From the NCBI RefSeq assembly GCF_046036945.1, contig NZ_JBJQOQ010000009.1:1-64000 (forward strand): 64,000 nucleotides of DNA, given 5' to 3'. Positions 1 through 7,438 of this stretch are shown here, piece after piece; position 1 is the stretch's first letter; each line of letters begins with the position of its first letter. Source of the stretch: Brevibacillus_C sp046036945 (GTDB taxonomy: Bacteria; Bacillota; Bacilli; Brevibacillales; Brevibacillaceae). A program made the position numbers and the translations under genes. The notes under the pieces are model-generated. The model did no database searches. It was not told the origin of the DNA and worked only from the letters and a program-made list of their open reading frames with translations.

Positions 1-70
1 ACATTTGATGCAGCAGCTCCGGTAGTCTTTCCCGCGTAATCATGGGTGGTAATTTCAACGTGCTGGACAC
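1..70 (-). CDS. Partial unknown protein, cut by window edge
   Basis: Only the first 23 codons are inside the window. A GTG start at 70 follows a strong GGAGGGG ribosome binding site with six-base spacing. The visible N-terminus is basic and hydrophilic (starts MSSTLKLPPM) and I do not recognise the family. It lies downstream of the 49-codon gene on the same strand, but a terminator-like hairpin (120-164) stands between them. No function can be given from 23 residues. Confidence 0.5.
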   Translation of the reverse strand, partial: MSSTLKLPPMITRERLPELLHQM

Positions 71-119
71 TGCCAACCCCTCCTCAATTTACGTGTTTCA
101 CAATAGGGCCAAGGTATTT

Positions 120-164
120 GGAAAAGAAAAAAGGATCAGAAGGGAATCATTCCACATCTGACCC
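120..164 (-). terminator. Intrinsic terminator after the 49-codon gene
   Basis: On the minus strand, GGGTCAGA (164-157) pairs with TCTGATCC (140-133), one G-U pair allowed, followed by a T-rich tract (132-121). It lies downstream of the 49-codon gene and upstream of the gene cut by the window edge. Confidence 0.6.
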
Positions 165-192
165 ATGGTCCAGAGTTTGGCAACACGTACCA

Positions 193-342
193 TTAATTTT
201 TTCTGATCTGTTCGTATTCTTCTTTTGACAATTTCTCGATGGAGATAATAAAGACTTCATCTTTCCCTTCGCAGACCAGTTTTTCGTAGTCGAACAGCTT
301 GTAAACCTTCGTTCCGGGAGTTACTTTTTCAAGTTGTTTCAT
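193..342 (-). CDS. Small hypothetical protein, 49 aa
   Basis: An open frame of 49 codons, ATG at 342 and TAA at 193-195. The start is preceded by a near-perfect GGAGGTGATC ribosome binding site at good spacing. The product is small, soluble and charged (starts MKQLEKVTPG, Lys/Glu-rich C-terminus) with one Cys. I do not recognise the family. It has its own strong promoter about 50 bases upstream with a palindrome over the transcription start, and a terminator follows it. The good start site, dedicated promoter and terminator argue that it is a real gene. Confidence 0.7.
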   Translation of the reverse strand: MKQLEKVTPGTKVYKLFDYEKLVCEGKDEVFIISIEKLSKEEYEQIRKN

Positions 343-380
343 CCTTGATCACCTCCGGATTCTTTACATTTGTTCAGTGT

Positions 381-426
381 AGTTACATCTGTAACTAATT
401 ATAAATCATCCGAAATTTTTAATCAA
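381..426 (-). promoter_or_regulatory. Promoter with palindromic operator upstream of 49-aa gene
   Basis: Minus-strand -35 TTGATT (426-421), 17-base spacer, perfect -10 TATAAT (403-398). Just downstream, over the expected start (about 391), lies the perfect palindrome AGTTACA-N2-TGTAACT (381-396). Its core TACA-N2-TGTA is the pattern bound by BlaI/CopY-type winged-helix repressors. The promoter is seen directly; the repressor family is an inference. Confidence 0.65.
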
Positions 427-436
427 GGCAACTCGC

Positions 437-700
437 TTATTCCTCGCCAAACTTGCTGTCGATTAAATTGCTCAATGCTTCAATCGCTTCTGCTGCATCC
501 GGGCCTTCCGCCTTCAGCGTCAATACGGTCCCCTTGGAAGCGGCCAACGACATGACGCCGATCACGCTTTTGGCGTTGATTACCTTTTCGCCTTTGATCA
601 GCGTGATTTCCGCTTGAAACTTGGACGCCGTCTTGACAAACTCCGCTGCCGGGCGGGCGTGCAGGCCTGTTTGGTTTTGAATCGTCACTTGTTTTTCCAT
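437..700 (-). CDS. HPr-family phosphocarrier protein, 87 aa
   Basis: Full-length HPr, the small cytoplasmic phosphocarrier that passes phosphate from enzyme I to PTS EIIA domains. The active-site motif TGLHARPAA carries His14 (His15 in usual numbering), and Ser45 in AKSVIGVMS matches the Ser46 site of HPr kinase; having the His argues against Crh. The start at 700 has GGAGG seven bases upstream. The gene overlaps the last 16 bases of the LevR-type regulator, so translation is probably coupled and both are expressed together. It may be a pathway-dedicated HPr rather than the housekeeping ptsH, because no enzyme I gene follows. Confidence 0.9.
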   Translation of the reverse strand: MEKQVTIQNQTGLHARPAAEFVKTASKFQAEITLIKGEKVINAKSVIGVMSLAASKGTVLTLKAEGPDAAEAIEALSNLIDSKFGEE

Positions 701-3588
701 TGTAATACCTCCAGTAATGATGTAATGGTAGTTGTTTCCTGCTGCTGTGCGGACTGAATAAAATCGGGCCGGGTAATCCATTCGTACAGTTCTTCCACTG
801 CCATTTGGCAGTTCTCGTCAATCGCCAGCATGAAGACGAAGCGGATCCAAACGCCAGCCTCCCATTCTACGGGTTGGCTCAATCGGGCGACCGCCACAGC
901 CGGTTTGACCGTATAGGTCGGATCGGCATGCGGGATAGCGGCAATGCCGGCAATTTGGGTCGGGCCCATCCGCTCCCGCTCCCAAACTTTTTCTTTGTAC
1001 TTCTGCTGGACGCATCCCGCTTGGACCAGTTTGTCCGCCAAGTATTCGATCACTTGTTCCTTGGAGACTGCCGGCAGGGAATCAAAGCTGAGCTCAGTGG
1101 AGAGCAAATCCTGCAGATGAAGCGGCTGATTCAGCGCCTGGCCCGTCTCAATGCCTCCTTGTACGAGCAACAGACGGTTCAGGAAGGCGAGCCCGCTTTC
1201 GTCGACGATCTCCTTGAACGAGACAAACGGGATCCCGTCCAGCATGGGGTCAACCGTACCGACGACGGCGAGGATGTCGTACTGCCTGGTCCACTCCTGG
1301 TACTTTTTGCGGATCGACAGGGAACTGCCGATTAAGTAGGTGAGCCGTTTCCCCTTTTCTCCGAGACTTTCCTGCAGCAGCGCCCCCAGTCTGCGGGCGG
1401 AGCCTTCACCCGTGAGGCAAACGGCGATGATCGCCTTGGGCTTTGCCTGTTTGGCCGGCCAATCCGCGGCCACAGCAGCTTCCCCCTCGGCGGCTGTCAA
1501 CTGGTCGATCGGGATCTCGCTGTAGAGGCATTTGCGCAGCACTTCGACGACGAGCGTCGTCGTCAGAGAAGGGATTACCTTGACCCGGACGCCGTACAGC
1601 TCCTGCCACTTTACCTCCTGTAAAAACTGCGCACCCATGTCTGCCAAGAGAATGACACCCGCCCCCTGGTCCGCCTTTTGCACGGCTTCCCCGATGCGGC
1701 CGACCGTTTGTTGCACCTCGTCGTCCCAGTGAAGCTCAACCGCGATCGCATGCCTTTTCTCAAACAGGCGGTGGGCCACGTCAACCATGCTTTTGCCTAC
1801 CAGGCCATAGGAGGCGGCCACGACGCCGATCAGCTTGCGCGGCTGCGTGTACGTCCGGCACTGGCTCAAGTACATCGCCAAAAAGCCGATTTCCTCATCC
1901 GACAGGTTTATCCCCCAGAATGCCTGAACGACTTTGCCCATCTCTTTGGCGACGGAGAATTCAACGGTGTCTTTGTTCAATACACCCTCGCCGCCTGCTG
2001 CCAAAGCCTCGCCGGACTGCTGCCGGTCAAGGATGCCCTTCAGGTGAATCGCCAGCGCATAGGATATTTTTTGGTGGTCCAGGGTGAGATGCTTTTCGGC
2101 AATCCACAGCATCTGTTCAACTGTCTGCACGATTTTTTCGCCGACCAGCCTGACCAGCTGCTGCAGTCTGGCCTCGTGCTGCTCGCTAACGGCTCCCAGG
2201 CGGGTCTCCAGTTCCTTATGGATGATGAGCTGGATCAGTTCTTCGTTTTGCCCCTGCTCCTTCAAGCTGCGATACCGCTCCACGATCCAGTCGTACAGCA
2301 GGGCGATCGGCTGTTCGGCTTGTCCTTCCGCCTCCATAGGGTTAGCCCGCTGCCCGGGGATAAATACGTACCATTCCTTTTTCAGCAGTGCCGAATCGAG
2401 CCCGGCAGCCTCGGAAGAATAGCTCCCCGCTACGCTTGGCGGCAGATCGTGGCGCTCTACCTCCACCTCTTCCTGCCTTTCAGTCCCCATGTTTTTCAGC
2501 AGGGCACGCGCCAGCAGCACGCGGATATCGCTGTGCAGCTGCCCCGTGTTGCCGGGACATTCATAGCGGACCAGGGCGCGGGCGACCTCTCTGTTCACTT
2601 TCAGACTGCGGCCAATCCGGGAAGCCTCTTCATTCAGGAAGTGGAAGACCAGCTCCAGCCGTTCGCCTTCTGACCATTCGGATAATGGCGGCAGCTCGAT
2701 CATCATGGGAATTCTCCGGCGCAGCGTGAGGAGCAGGCTTGACTCGGGGCTCTCCGTGGTCGCGCCGATGATCAAGAGGTTGGCCCTGCGTTGAAAGTCC
2801 ACTTCTCCCAACCGGCGGTACAGGTTTTTGTCGATCAGGTAAAACAGGTTTTCCTGTCCTTCCGGCGGCAGGCGATGAATTTCATCAAGGAACAAAACGC
2901 CGCCGTTCGCCCTGTCCACCAATCCGGCTTTTTCCTGATCTGCTCCGGTAAACGCGCCTTTTACATAGCCGAACAGCTGGGCCAGAAGGAGCTGCGGATT
3001 CTTGGCGTAATCGGCACAGTTGAATACCACGAACGGAGCGTATTTACTCATGATCTCCCGCTCAACGGCGAAGTGGTACATCGCTTCCGCCATTCGGCTC
3101 TTGCCCACGCCCGTCGGTCCAAACAACAAGGTATGCAGACCGCCCGGCGGGTATAAGACAGCGGCCCGAGCCTGCTGTATCGCTGCTTTTAATGTGCCGT
3201 CAGCGCCAATCATCCCCGCAAAGTTCAACGTCCGCTCCGCACCTTGCCCTCCGCTTGCCTGCGGCGGGCGAGAGGCATCGCCTGTTGGTGCGAGCGCTTG
3301 CAGTTCCTTCCTGATGTTCAAAACGGTAAAGCGGGAAACGTCTATCCCGCTGGACTGCAGCTGGCTGGTCAATTCCCTGTCGGAAATGTGCGGATGCTTT
3401 TTCAGCAGGGCGGCAATTTCAGCCCGCAGGATGGGCAATCGCCTTTTCCGCGAGTCGGGTATGTTTAATTGGTGGCGAAGTAAGGTTACTTCATCGCGCC
3501 TCAGGCCTAGCCGCTGGGCGATTTGTTCATCGGTGAGCGGATTCTTTTTATCCTCCTGCCCGATGATCTCTTTGACCTGATCCTTCAC
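685..3588 (-). CDS. LevR-type sigma-54 activator with PTS domains (copy 1)
   Basis: 967-residue transcriptional activator. N-terminal DNA-binding region (1-95); AAA+ sigma-54-interacting domain (about 120-370) with Walker A GPTGVGKS (157-164), GAFTGA loop (211-216) and Walker B VLFLDE (231-236); PRD-like helical domain (about 430-580); EIIA-Man-like domain (585-700); EIIB-Gat-like domain with Cys724; C-terminal EIIA-Fru/Mtl-like domain with the AIPHADP histidine (His887). In the EIIA-Man-like domain the usual His-Gly is Tyr594-Gly, whereas copy 2 keeps His. Family members are switched by HPr- and EII-dependent phosphorylation. Start is GTG at 3588 after GGGGGA. Transcribed with the HPr gene. 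It probably controls the polyol PTS locus, but its target is not proven. Confidence 0.9.
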   Translation of the reverse strand: MKDQVKEIIGQEDKKNPLTDEQIAQRLGLRRDEVTLLRHQLNIPDSRKRRLPILRAEIAALLKKHPHISDRELTSQLQSSGIDVSRFTVLNIRKELQALAPTGDASRPPQASGGQGAERTLNFAGMIGADGTLKAAIQQARAAVLYPPGGLHTLLFGPTGVGKSRMAEAMYHFAVEREIMSKYAPFVVFNCADYAKNPQLLLAQLFGYVKGAFTGADQEKAGLVDRANGGVLFLDEIHRLPPEGQENLFYLIDKNLYRRLGEVDFQRRANLLIIGATTESPESSLLLTLRRRIPMMIELPPLSEWSEGERLELVFHFLNEEASRIGRSLKVNREVARALVRYECPGNTGQLHSDIRVLLARALLKNMGTERQEEVEVERHDLPPSVAGSYSSEAAGLDSALLKKEWYVFIPGQRANPMEAEGQAEQPIALLYDWIVERYRSLKEQGQNEELIQLIIHKELETRLGAVSEQHEARLQQLVRLVGEKIVQTVEQMLWIAEKHLTLDHQKISYALAIHLKGILDRQQSGEALAAGGEGVLNKDTVEFSVAKEMGKVVQAFWGINLSDEEIGFLAMYLSQCRTYTQPRKLIGVVAASYGLVGKSMVDVAHRLFEKRHAIAVELHWDDEVQQTVGRIGEAVQKADQGAGVILLADMGAQFLQEVKWQELYGVRVKVIPSLTTTLVVEVLRKCLYSEIPIDQLTAAEGEAAVAADWPAKQAKPKAIIAVCLTGEGSARRLGALLQESLGEKGKRLTYLIGSSLSIRKKYQEWTRQYDILAVVGTVDPMLDGIPFVSFKEIVDESGLAFLNRLLLVQGGIETGQALNQPLHLQDLLSTELSFDSLPAVSKEQVIEYLADKLVQAGCVQQKYKEKVWERERMGPTQIAGIAAIPHADPTYTVKPAVAVARLSQPVEWEAGVWIRFVFMLAIDENCQMAVEELYEWITRPDFIQSAQQQETTTITSLLEVLQWKNK

Positions 3589-3610
3589 CGCACTCCCCCA
3601 TTTCTACCGA

Positions 3611-3626
3611 TGCAATATTGATGCCA
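3611..3626 (-). promoter_or_regulatory. Sigma-54 (-24/-12) promoter for regulator copy 1 and HPr
   Basis: Minus-strand TGGCAT-N5-TTGCA matches the sigma-54 consensus with exact spacing. Transcription would start near 3600, just before the ribosome binding site of the LevR-type gene. The regulator is itself a sigma-54 activator, so autoactivation or activation by copy 2 is likely (inference). Confidence 0.75.
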
Positions 3627-3643
3627 TTAGAAACAACCTGCCG

Positions 3644-3657
3644 ATAAAACGTTTTCA
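3644..3657 (-). promoter_or_regulatory. cre-like site (CcpA) upstream of regulator copy 1
   Basis: Minus-strand TGAAAACGTTTTAT fits the cre consensus TGWAARCGYTWNCW with one mismatch. It lies about 20 bases upstream of the -24 element. Catabolite repression through HPr(Ser-P)-CcpA would fit a PTS locus, but a one-mismatch match is only suggestive. Confidence 0.4.
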
Positions 3658-3703
3658 GCCGCTATCTTTACAATACCACCTCTCCACAAAAAAATCACAT
3701 CTT

Positions 3704-3741
3704 TTTGTACATGACATTTTTTGCGGGAATGGCTGTACAAA
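3704..3741. promoter_or_regulatory. Inverted repeat, candidate upstream activator site
   Basis: TTTGTACA (3704-3711) and TGTACAAA (3734-3741) are perfect inverted copies, about 105-140 bases upstream of the predicted sigma-54 start. That is the usual distance for an enhancer-type activator site. The binding protein is unknown; one of the two LevR-type proteins is the obvious candidate. Confidence 0.4.
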
Positions 3742-3908
3742 TTCTACAACGGACTGAAAGGCATGGCTGGCATACACCTTTCATTCGGACAAAACGGGAA
3801 GAGCGCGGCGATTGCCGCGCGCAGCCACATGCTCTGACTCCTGCTGCAACGTATGGGTGACTTTCCTCGTCAAAGGGTTACATATTTAAATAGAAAGGAA
3901 TCGGATCC

Positions 3909-4349
3909 ATGAACCTGAAAGCACTTCTCCCTGCAGTCGTCATCTTGTTTGCGGCTGCAGGCTGCAGTCCGGCTCCCGATGTTGGCCATACGGGCACAGA
4001 GCAACATGCGCTGCAGGAAACAAAGGCCCCGGAATCTGCTTTCGACGAAACAGAAGCAGCCGAAGCAGTACTTCGCGATCACCCGGACTTCCCCCAGCCC
4101 GGGGAAGTCAAGGAGATCGAAACGACGACCGGCGGAGAGTACCCTGGAACCAAAGTAAAAGGCACATTATCGACAAAAGTGGAACCCAGCCAAGAGCCTG
4201 ACACCTATATCGTTACCTTGACAAAACAGTGGAACTTCACGATCAACGATAAGGAGCTGATCGGTACCTGGCAGTACGAGGTGACACCGCATTCGGTCCA
4301 GTTGATAGACCATGAGGACAACACTGACCTCATCGAGATTGTAAAATAG
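3909..4349 (+). CDS. Putative lipoprotein, 146 aa
   Basis: N-terminal signal with a short hydrophobic core and lipobox AAAGC (Cys about residue 20), so it is predicted to be lipid-anchored on the outer face of the membrane. The mature part is acidic and hydrophilic, without a family I recognise, and has a beta-strand-like C-terminal half (residues 60-146). The start at 3909 follows AGAAAGGA. It is the only plus-strand gene in the first 31 kb and is flanked by minus-strand operons, so it is probably monocistronic. Function unknown. Confidence 0.75.
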   Translation: MNLKALLPAVVILFAAAGCSPAPDVGHTGTEQHALQETKAPESAFDETEAAEAVLRDHPDFPQPGEVKEIETTTGGEYPGTKVKGTLSTKVEPSQEPDTYIVTLTKQWNFTINDKELIGTWQYEVTPHSVQLIDHEDNTDLIEIVK

Positions 4350-4426
4350 TCTCGGAACGGAACAACTACATTCTTTACTGAAGGATTACGGTAAATTTGC
4401 CAGCAGAAACCTTTGCTTAAACCAAC

Positions 4427-5527
4427 TTAACCGGTCTTACTGGCGAGAACATGTTCTCCGGCGCCGCTCATCGCCCAGTAGTCAGCGAGTGCCTGTGATG
4501 CCGTCTTCTCTCCCGACAATATCTCCTGCAGCCGGGCAAACAGCGGCAGATCCCGTTCGATAACCAGTTTTCCCTGCGCTTCGAGGCGCTTCGCCAGCGG
4601 CCACGCCTCACGTGCCGCGGCCAGTCCCTCCACCGTCTGCCCCTGCATCCGCTCCAGTGCTTCAGCGAGCGCATGACCGCTCCCGAGCAGGGCTCCCAGC
4701 GTCCGGTTGCGCCCTCCCTGTACGGTCACGTAGAGATCGCCGATCCCGGCATTGCCGGCAATGGTTGCCGGGTCACCCCCGTAGGCGGCCACGAACCGCT
4801 GCATCTCCGCAGCGATCCGGCCGAACAGGGCCGCCTTCGGGTTATCGACTCCGGGATACAGACTGTCAGCCATCCCAAATGCGATCGCGTAGGCGTTTTT
4901 CAGCGATGCGCACAGGTCTGTGCCAGCCACGTCGGCAGAGAGTTCGCAGCGAAACTGCGGGGAGAGGAAATGGTGCCGCAGCAGTCCGGCCGCTTCCGCT
5001 GAACGGCTGGCAAACACGGCTTCCGCCGGGTGTCCGTGAGCCAGTTCATTGGCTCTAAGCGGCCCGGCCAGCTTGACGACCGGGATGTCGCTCCGCCCTT
5101 CCCGCTCCAGCGTGCGCTCCATCAATTCGGCCATCGTCGTGAGCGTCTCGCTGTCGATGCCTTTCGTGATGCTGGCCATGATGGTACCGGCGGCGGCGTA
5201 TCTGCTCCATTCCGCTGTCATCTGGCTCAAGCCTTGCGAAGTCACCGCCAGGATGATGACATCTGCTCCGGCGGCAGCCTGTTCCCGTTCGGACCAGCGG
5301 TACAGTTTCAGTCCGGCCGGCAGTGCCGCCTCAAGCCGGGGGCAGCGGCAATCCGCCTGCAACCGTTCGATCATCTGGTCGTCCCACTCGGTGCCGCAAA
5401 GACGGACACTGTTTTTTTGCGTCGTGTGCCCGGCCAGATGCACGGCCAGCGCCGTCCCCATTACCCCTGCGCCAACTACCGTAACAGACAGGGTTTTTTC
5501 CGTGTCAGACCCGCTCGTCATCCGCAT
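4427..5527 (-). CDS. GpsA-like NAD(P)-dependent glycerol-3-phosphate dehydrogenase family protein
   Basis: 366 residues. The N-terminal Rossmann fold has VVGAGVMGTALA, and the C-terminal helical domain carries the ASLKNAYAIAFG segment with the family's catalytic Lys, plus the AGNAGIGDLYVT region of GpsA-type enzymes. The family reduces dihydroxyacetone phosphate or oxidises glycerol 3-phosphate. As the last gene of the polyol PTS operon it more probably acts on a phosphorylated polyol or keto-sugar than in phospholipid synthesis (inference). ATG at 5527 is chosen because AAGGAG lies five bases upstream; a GTG two codons earlier is too close. Confidence 0.8.
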   Translation of the reverse strand: MRMTSGSDTEKTLSVTVVGAGVMGTALAVHLAGHTTQKNSVRLCGTEWDDQMIERLQADCRCPRLEAALPAGLKLYRWSEREQAAAGADVIILAVTSQGLSQMTAEWSRYAAAGTIMASITKGIDSETLTTMAELMERTLEREGRSDIPVVKLAGPLRANELAHGHPAEAVFASRSAEAAGLLRHHFLSPQFRCELSADVAGTDLCASLKNAYAIAFGMADSLYPGVDNPKAALFGRIAAEMQRFVAAYGGDPATIAGNAGIGDLYVTVQGGRNRTLGALLGSGHALAEALERMQGQTVEGLAAAREAWPLAKRLEAQGKLVIERDLPLFARLQEILSGEKTASQALADYWAMSGAGEHVLASKTG

Positions 5528-5556
5528 CTCCACTCCTTCAACCAGTTATTCTGTCT

Positions 5557-5835
5557 TTAGCTTTGCAAGCGTTTGATGATATCGTCAATCGCCTGATCCA
5601 TCCCCATCTTGGTCAAGAACGGCACTCCGCTGACTGTGGGAATCTCGGTTTGAAATTGGTTGACGCCCATCAAGACGATCAGATCGGGGGCAACCTGGTC
5701 AAGGTCAACCTCGTACAGGTTCTCCGCCACGACTTCTACCGCTACGCCGCGCGCTTCGCACATCGATTTAATCGTCCCGGCGACTCCGTTCATCTTGTTT
5801 TGCGACGTACCCGCCGCCACCAAAATCTTTTTCAT
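5557..5835 (-). CDS. PTS EIIB-like protein lacking the phosphorylation cysteine
   Basis: About 92 residues, the size and fold pattern of galactitol/lactose-type EIIB. It aligns from the first residues with the intact EIIB at 8590-8877. In the P-loop the paralogue reads ILVACGT whereas this protein reads ILVAAGT: codon 8 (5814-5812) is GCG for Ala where the paralogue has TGC for Cys. Without the Cys it cannot carry the phosphate in the normal way. It may be a regulatory or structural partner, or decaying. ATG at 5835 fits GAGGTGA six bases upstream better than the GTG two codons earlier. It sits between SDR and GpsA-like genes of the operon. Confidence 0.8.
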   Translation of the reverse strand: MKKILVAAGTSQNKMNGVAGTIKSMCEARGVAVEVVAENLYEVDLDQVAPDLIVLMGVNQFQTEIPTVSGVPFLTKMGMDQAIDDIIKRLQS

Positions 5836-5902
5836 CGTCACTCACCTCTGCCTTTCATCACTTTTGTCCAAATAGCCTCGACGTTGATCCCCCGTGCAAT
5901 CA

Positions 5903-6649
5903 TCAACTGTACGTCCGCCCTCCGTCGCAGATGAGCACTTGACCCTGGATGTACCCTGACGCCTCCGAGCTCAGGAACTGGACGATGTTGGAGACATCAT
6001 CCACGGTTCCCAGGCGGCGCAGCGGAATGCTCTCTTTTAACCGTTCCAGATCGGCCGGGTTGGGGTAGAGCCGGGTGAGCATCTCCGACTCGATCACCCG
6101 TGGAGCGACGGTGTTGATGCGGATGCCGTACGGGCCGAGTTCGCTGACCAATGTGCGCATAAACCCGAATGCGCCCCCTTTGGATGCAGCGTAGTGAACC
6201 CCGCCGCCTGATCCGGTAATCGCCGAACCTGAACCGATAATCACGATTGCGCCGGAACGCTGTTGGATCATCGCCGGGGCGACTGCTTTGGCTGCGTGAA
6301 ACAATCCGGTCAGATTGACCGCCAGCGTTCGCTTCCACTCGTCCCACTCCAGCTGCTCAAACGGCACCCGTCTGGTAATCCCGGCGGAATAAACCAGCAC
6401 GTCGACGCCGCCCATGTCCCGGATGGCCTGCTCAATCGCCGATCGGGAATCGTCCCACGAACACACGTCCATGGTATAAAAGGATGCCTGTCCGCCGCTT
6501 TCCCGCAGCTGGGCGGCCAGCTCGCCGCCGGCTTCGGCATTTCGGTCGGCGATCGCGACGATATCCTGCTGCCGGCAAAAATCTTCCGTTATCTGCTTCC
6601 CGATGCCGGCTGCTCCTCCTACGATCAAAATTCTTCTGCCTGCCAACAC
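5903..6649 (-). CDS. SDR-family oxidoreductase (second of a tandem pair)
   Basis: Short-chain dehydrogenase of about 248 residues. The nucleotide-binding motif is GGAAGIG and the catalytic motif is YAASK with an upstream Ser in the IIGSGSA segment. It ends with the typical GQVLICDGGRTYS C-terminus. It probably oxidises a hydroxyl of the polyol or its phosphate with NAD(P). The start is GTG at 6649 or TTG at 6646, both just after GAGGTGA; earlier in-frame codons overlap the preceding gene and have no ribosome binding site. It lies 23 bases behind the first SDR gene and resembles it strongly, suggesting tandem duplication and specialisation. Confidence 0.8.
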   Translation of the reverse strand: MLAGRRILIVGGAAGIGKQITEDFCRQQDIVAIADRNAEAGGELAAQLRESGGQASFYTMDVCSWDDSRSAIEQAIRDMGGVDVLVYSAGITRRVPFEQLEWDEWKRTLAVNLTGLFHAAKAVAPAMIQQRSGAIVIIGSGSAITGSGGGVHYAASKGGAFGFMRTLVSELGPYGIRINTVAPRVIESEMLTRLYPNPADLERLKESIPLRRLGTVDDVSNIVQFLSSEASGYIQGQVLICDGGRTYS

Positions 6650-6672
6650 TCTCACCTCATTACTCTCAGGTT

Positions 6673-7434
6673 TTACGCGAAGGTTCTGCCTCCGTCCATT
6701 ACAATCGTCTCGCCGCTCAAATACCCGGCGAACGGTGAACACAACACAGCCGTCATACAGGCGACGTCTTCCGGTGTTCCCAACCGTCCGAGCGGGATCG
6801 AGGCAGCCAGCTTGCTTCGCTGCTGTTCATCAGGGTAGCGCTCCGCCAGGAAGTCGGATTCGATCATGGTAGGCGCCAGGCCGTTGACCCGAATCCCCTT
6901 AGCCGCGTACTCCCGGGCGAGCGCCCTGGTCATCGAATCGAGCGCGCTCTTCGAAGCGGCGTAATGTGCTCCGCCTCCGCCGCCGGTCAGCGCACCGGTA
7001 GACGAGATGTTGACGACCACCCCTTCTCCCGATGCAGCCATGTGCGGCAGCACCTCTTTGCAAGTGAGAAACGGACCGTCGAGGTTGACGTTCATCACCC
7101 TGTTCCATTCCTCCGTCGTTAATTCCAGCAGCGACTTGACAGATGTAATGCCCGCGTTGTTGATCAGAAAATCGATGCGGCCAGACTCGGCGATCACCGT
7201 TTCCACCATCCCGCGCACCTGTTCCGGCTGTGATATATCAGCTTGGATCGGGACAGCGACGCCGCCTGCTGCGCCAATCTCCCTGCACAACTGTTCGGCC
7301 CGCTCTCCGCTGTGGGCGTAATTGATCCAGACCACAGCACCCGCTTGGGCAAGCTTGGAGCTGATCGCTGCGCCAATGCCGCGCCCTCCTCCGGTGACCA
7401 GGGCCACTTTTCCGCGGAAATCGATTTGCAGCAT
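6673..7434 (-). CDS. SDR-family oxidoreductase (FabG-like)
   Basis: 253 residues with TGGGRGIG cofactor motif, NNAG (residues about 86-89), catalytic Ser in NISSTGA and YAASK, and a C-terminal MDGGRTFA. This is a classical SDR, the group that includes FabG and many polyol dehydrogenases. The AGGAGGTG ribosome binding site lies inside or just before the stop of the zinc dehydrogenase gene, four bases away, so the genes are one operon. The PTS context suggests a polyol- or keto-sugar-phosphate substrate; the exact reaction is not visible. Confidence 0.85.
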   Translation of the reverse strand: MLQIDFRGKVALVTGGGRGIGAAISSKLAQAGAVVWINYAHSGERAEQLCREIGAAGGVAVPIQADISQPEQVRGMVETVIAESGRIDFLINNAGITSVKSLLELTTEEWNRVMNVNLDGPFLTCKEVLPHMAASGEGVVVNISSTGALTGGGGGAHYAASKSALDSMTRALAREYAAKGIRVNGLAPTMIESDFLAERYPDEQQRSKLAASIPLGRLGTPEDVACMTAVLCSPFAGYLSGETIVMDGGRTFA

Positions 7435-7438
7435 CCCG

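Noticed and set aside
1678..2673. Long plus-strand open frame opposite regulator copy 1
   Set aside because: It is antisense to strongly conserved AAA+/PRD coding sequence, has no ribosome binding site and no family motifs; G+C-rich DNA gives such shadows. The same holds for 11029-12219 and 16285-18042.
3803..3820. GCGCGGC/GCCGCGC hairpin as a terminator
   Set aside because: There is no T-run on either side and no gene ends nearby; it is a G+C-rich palindrome upstream of the lipoprotein gene.
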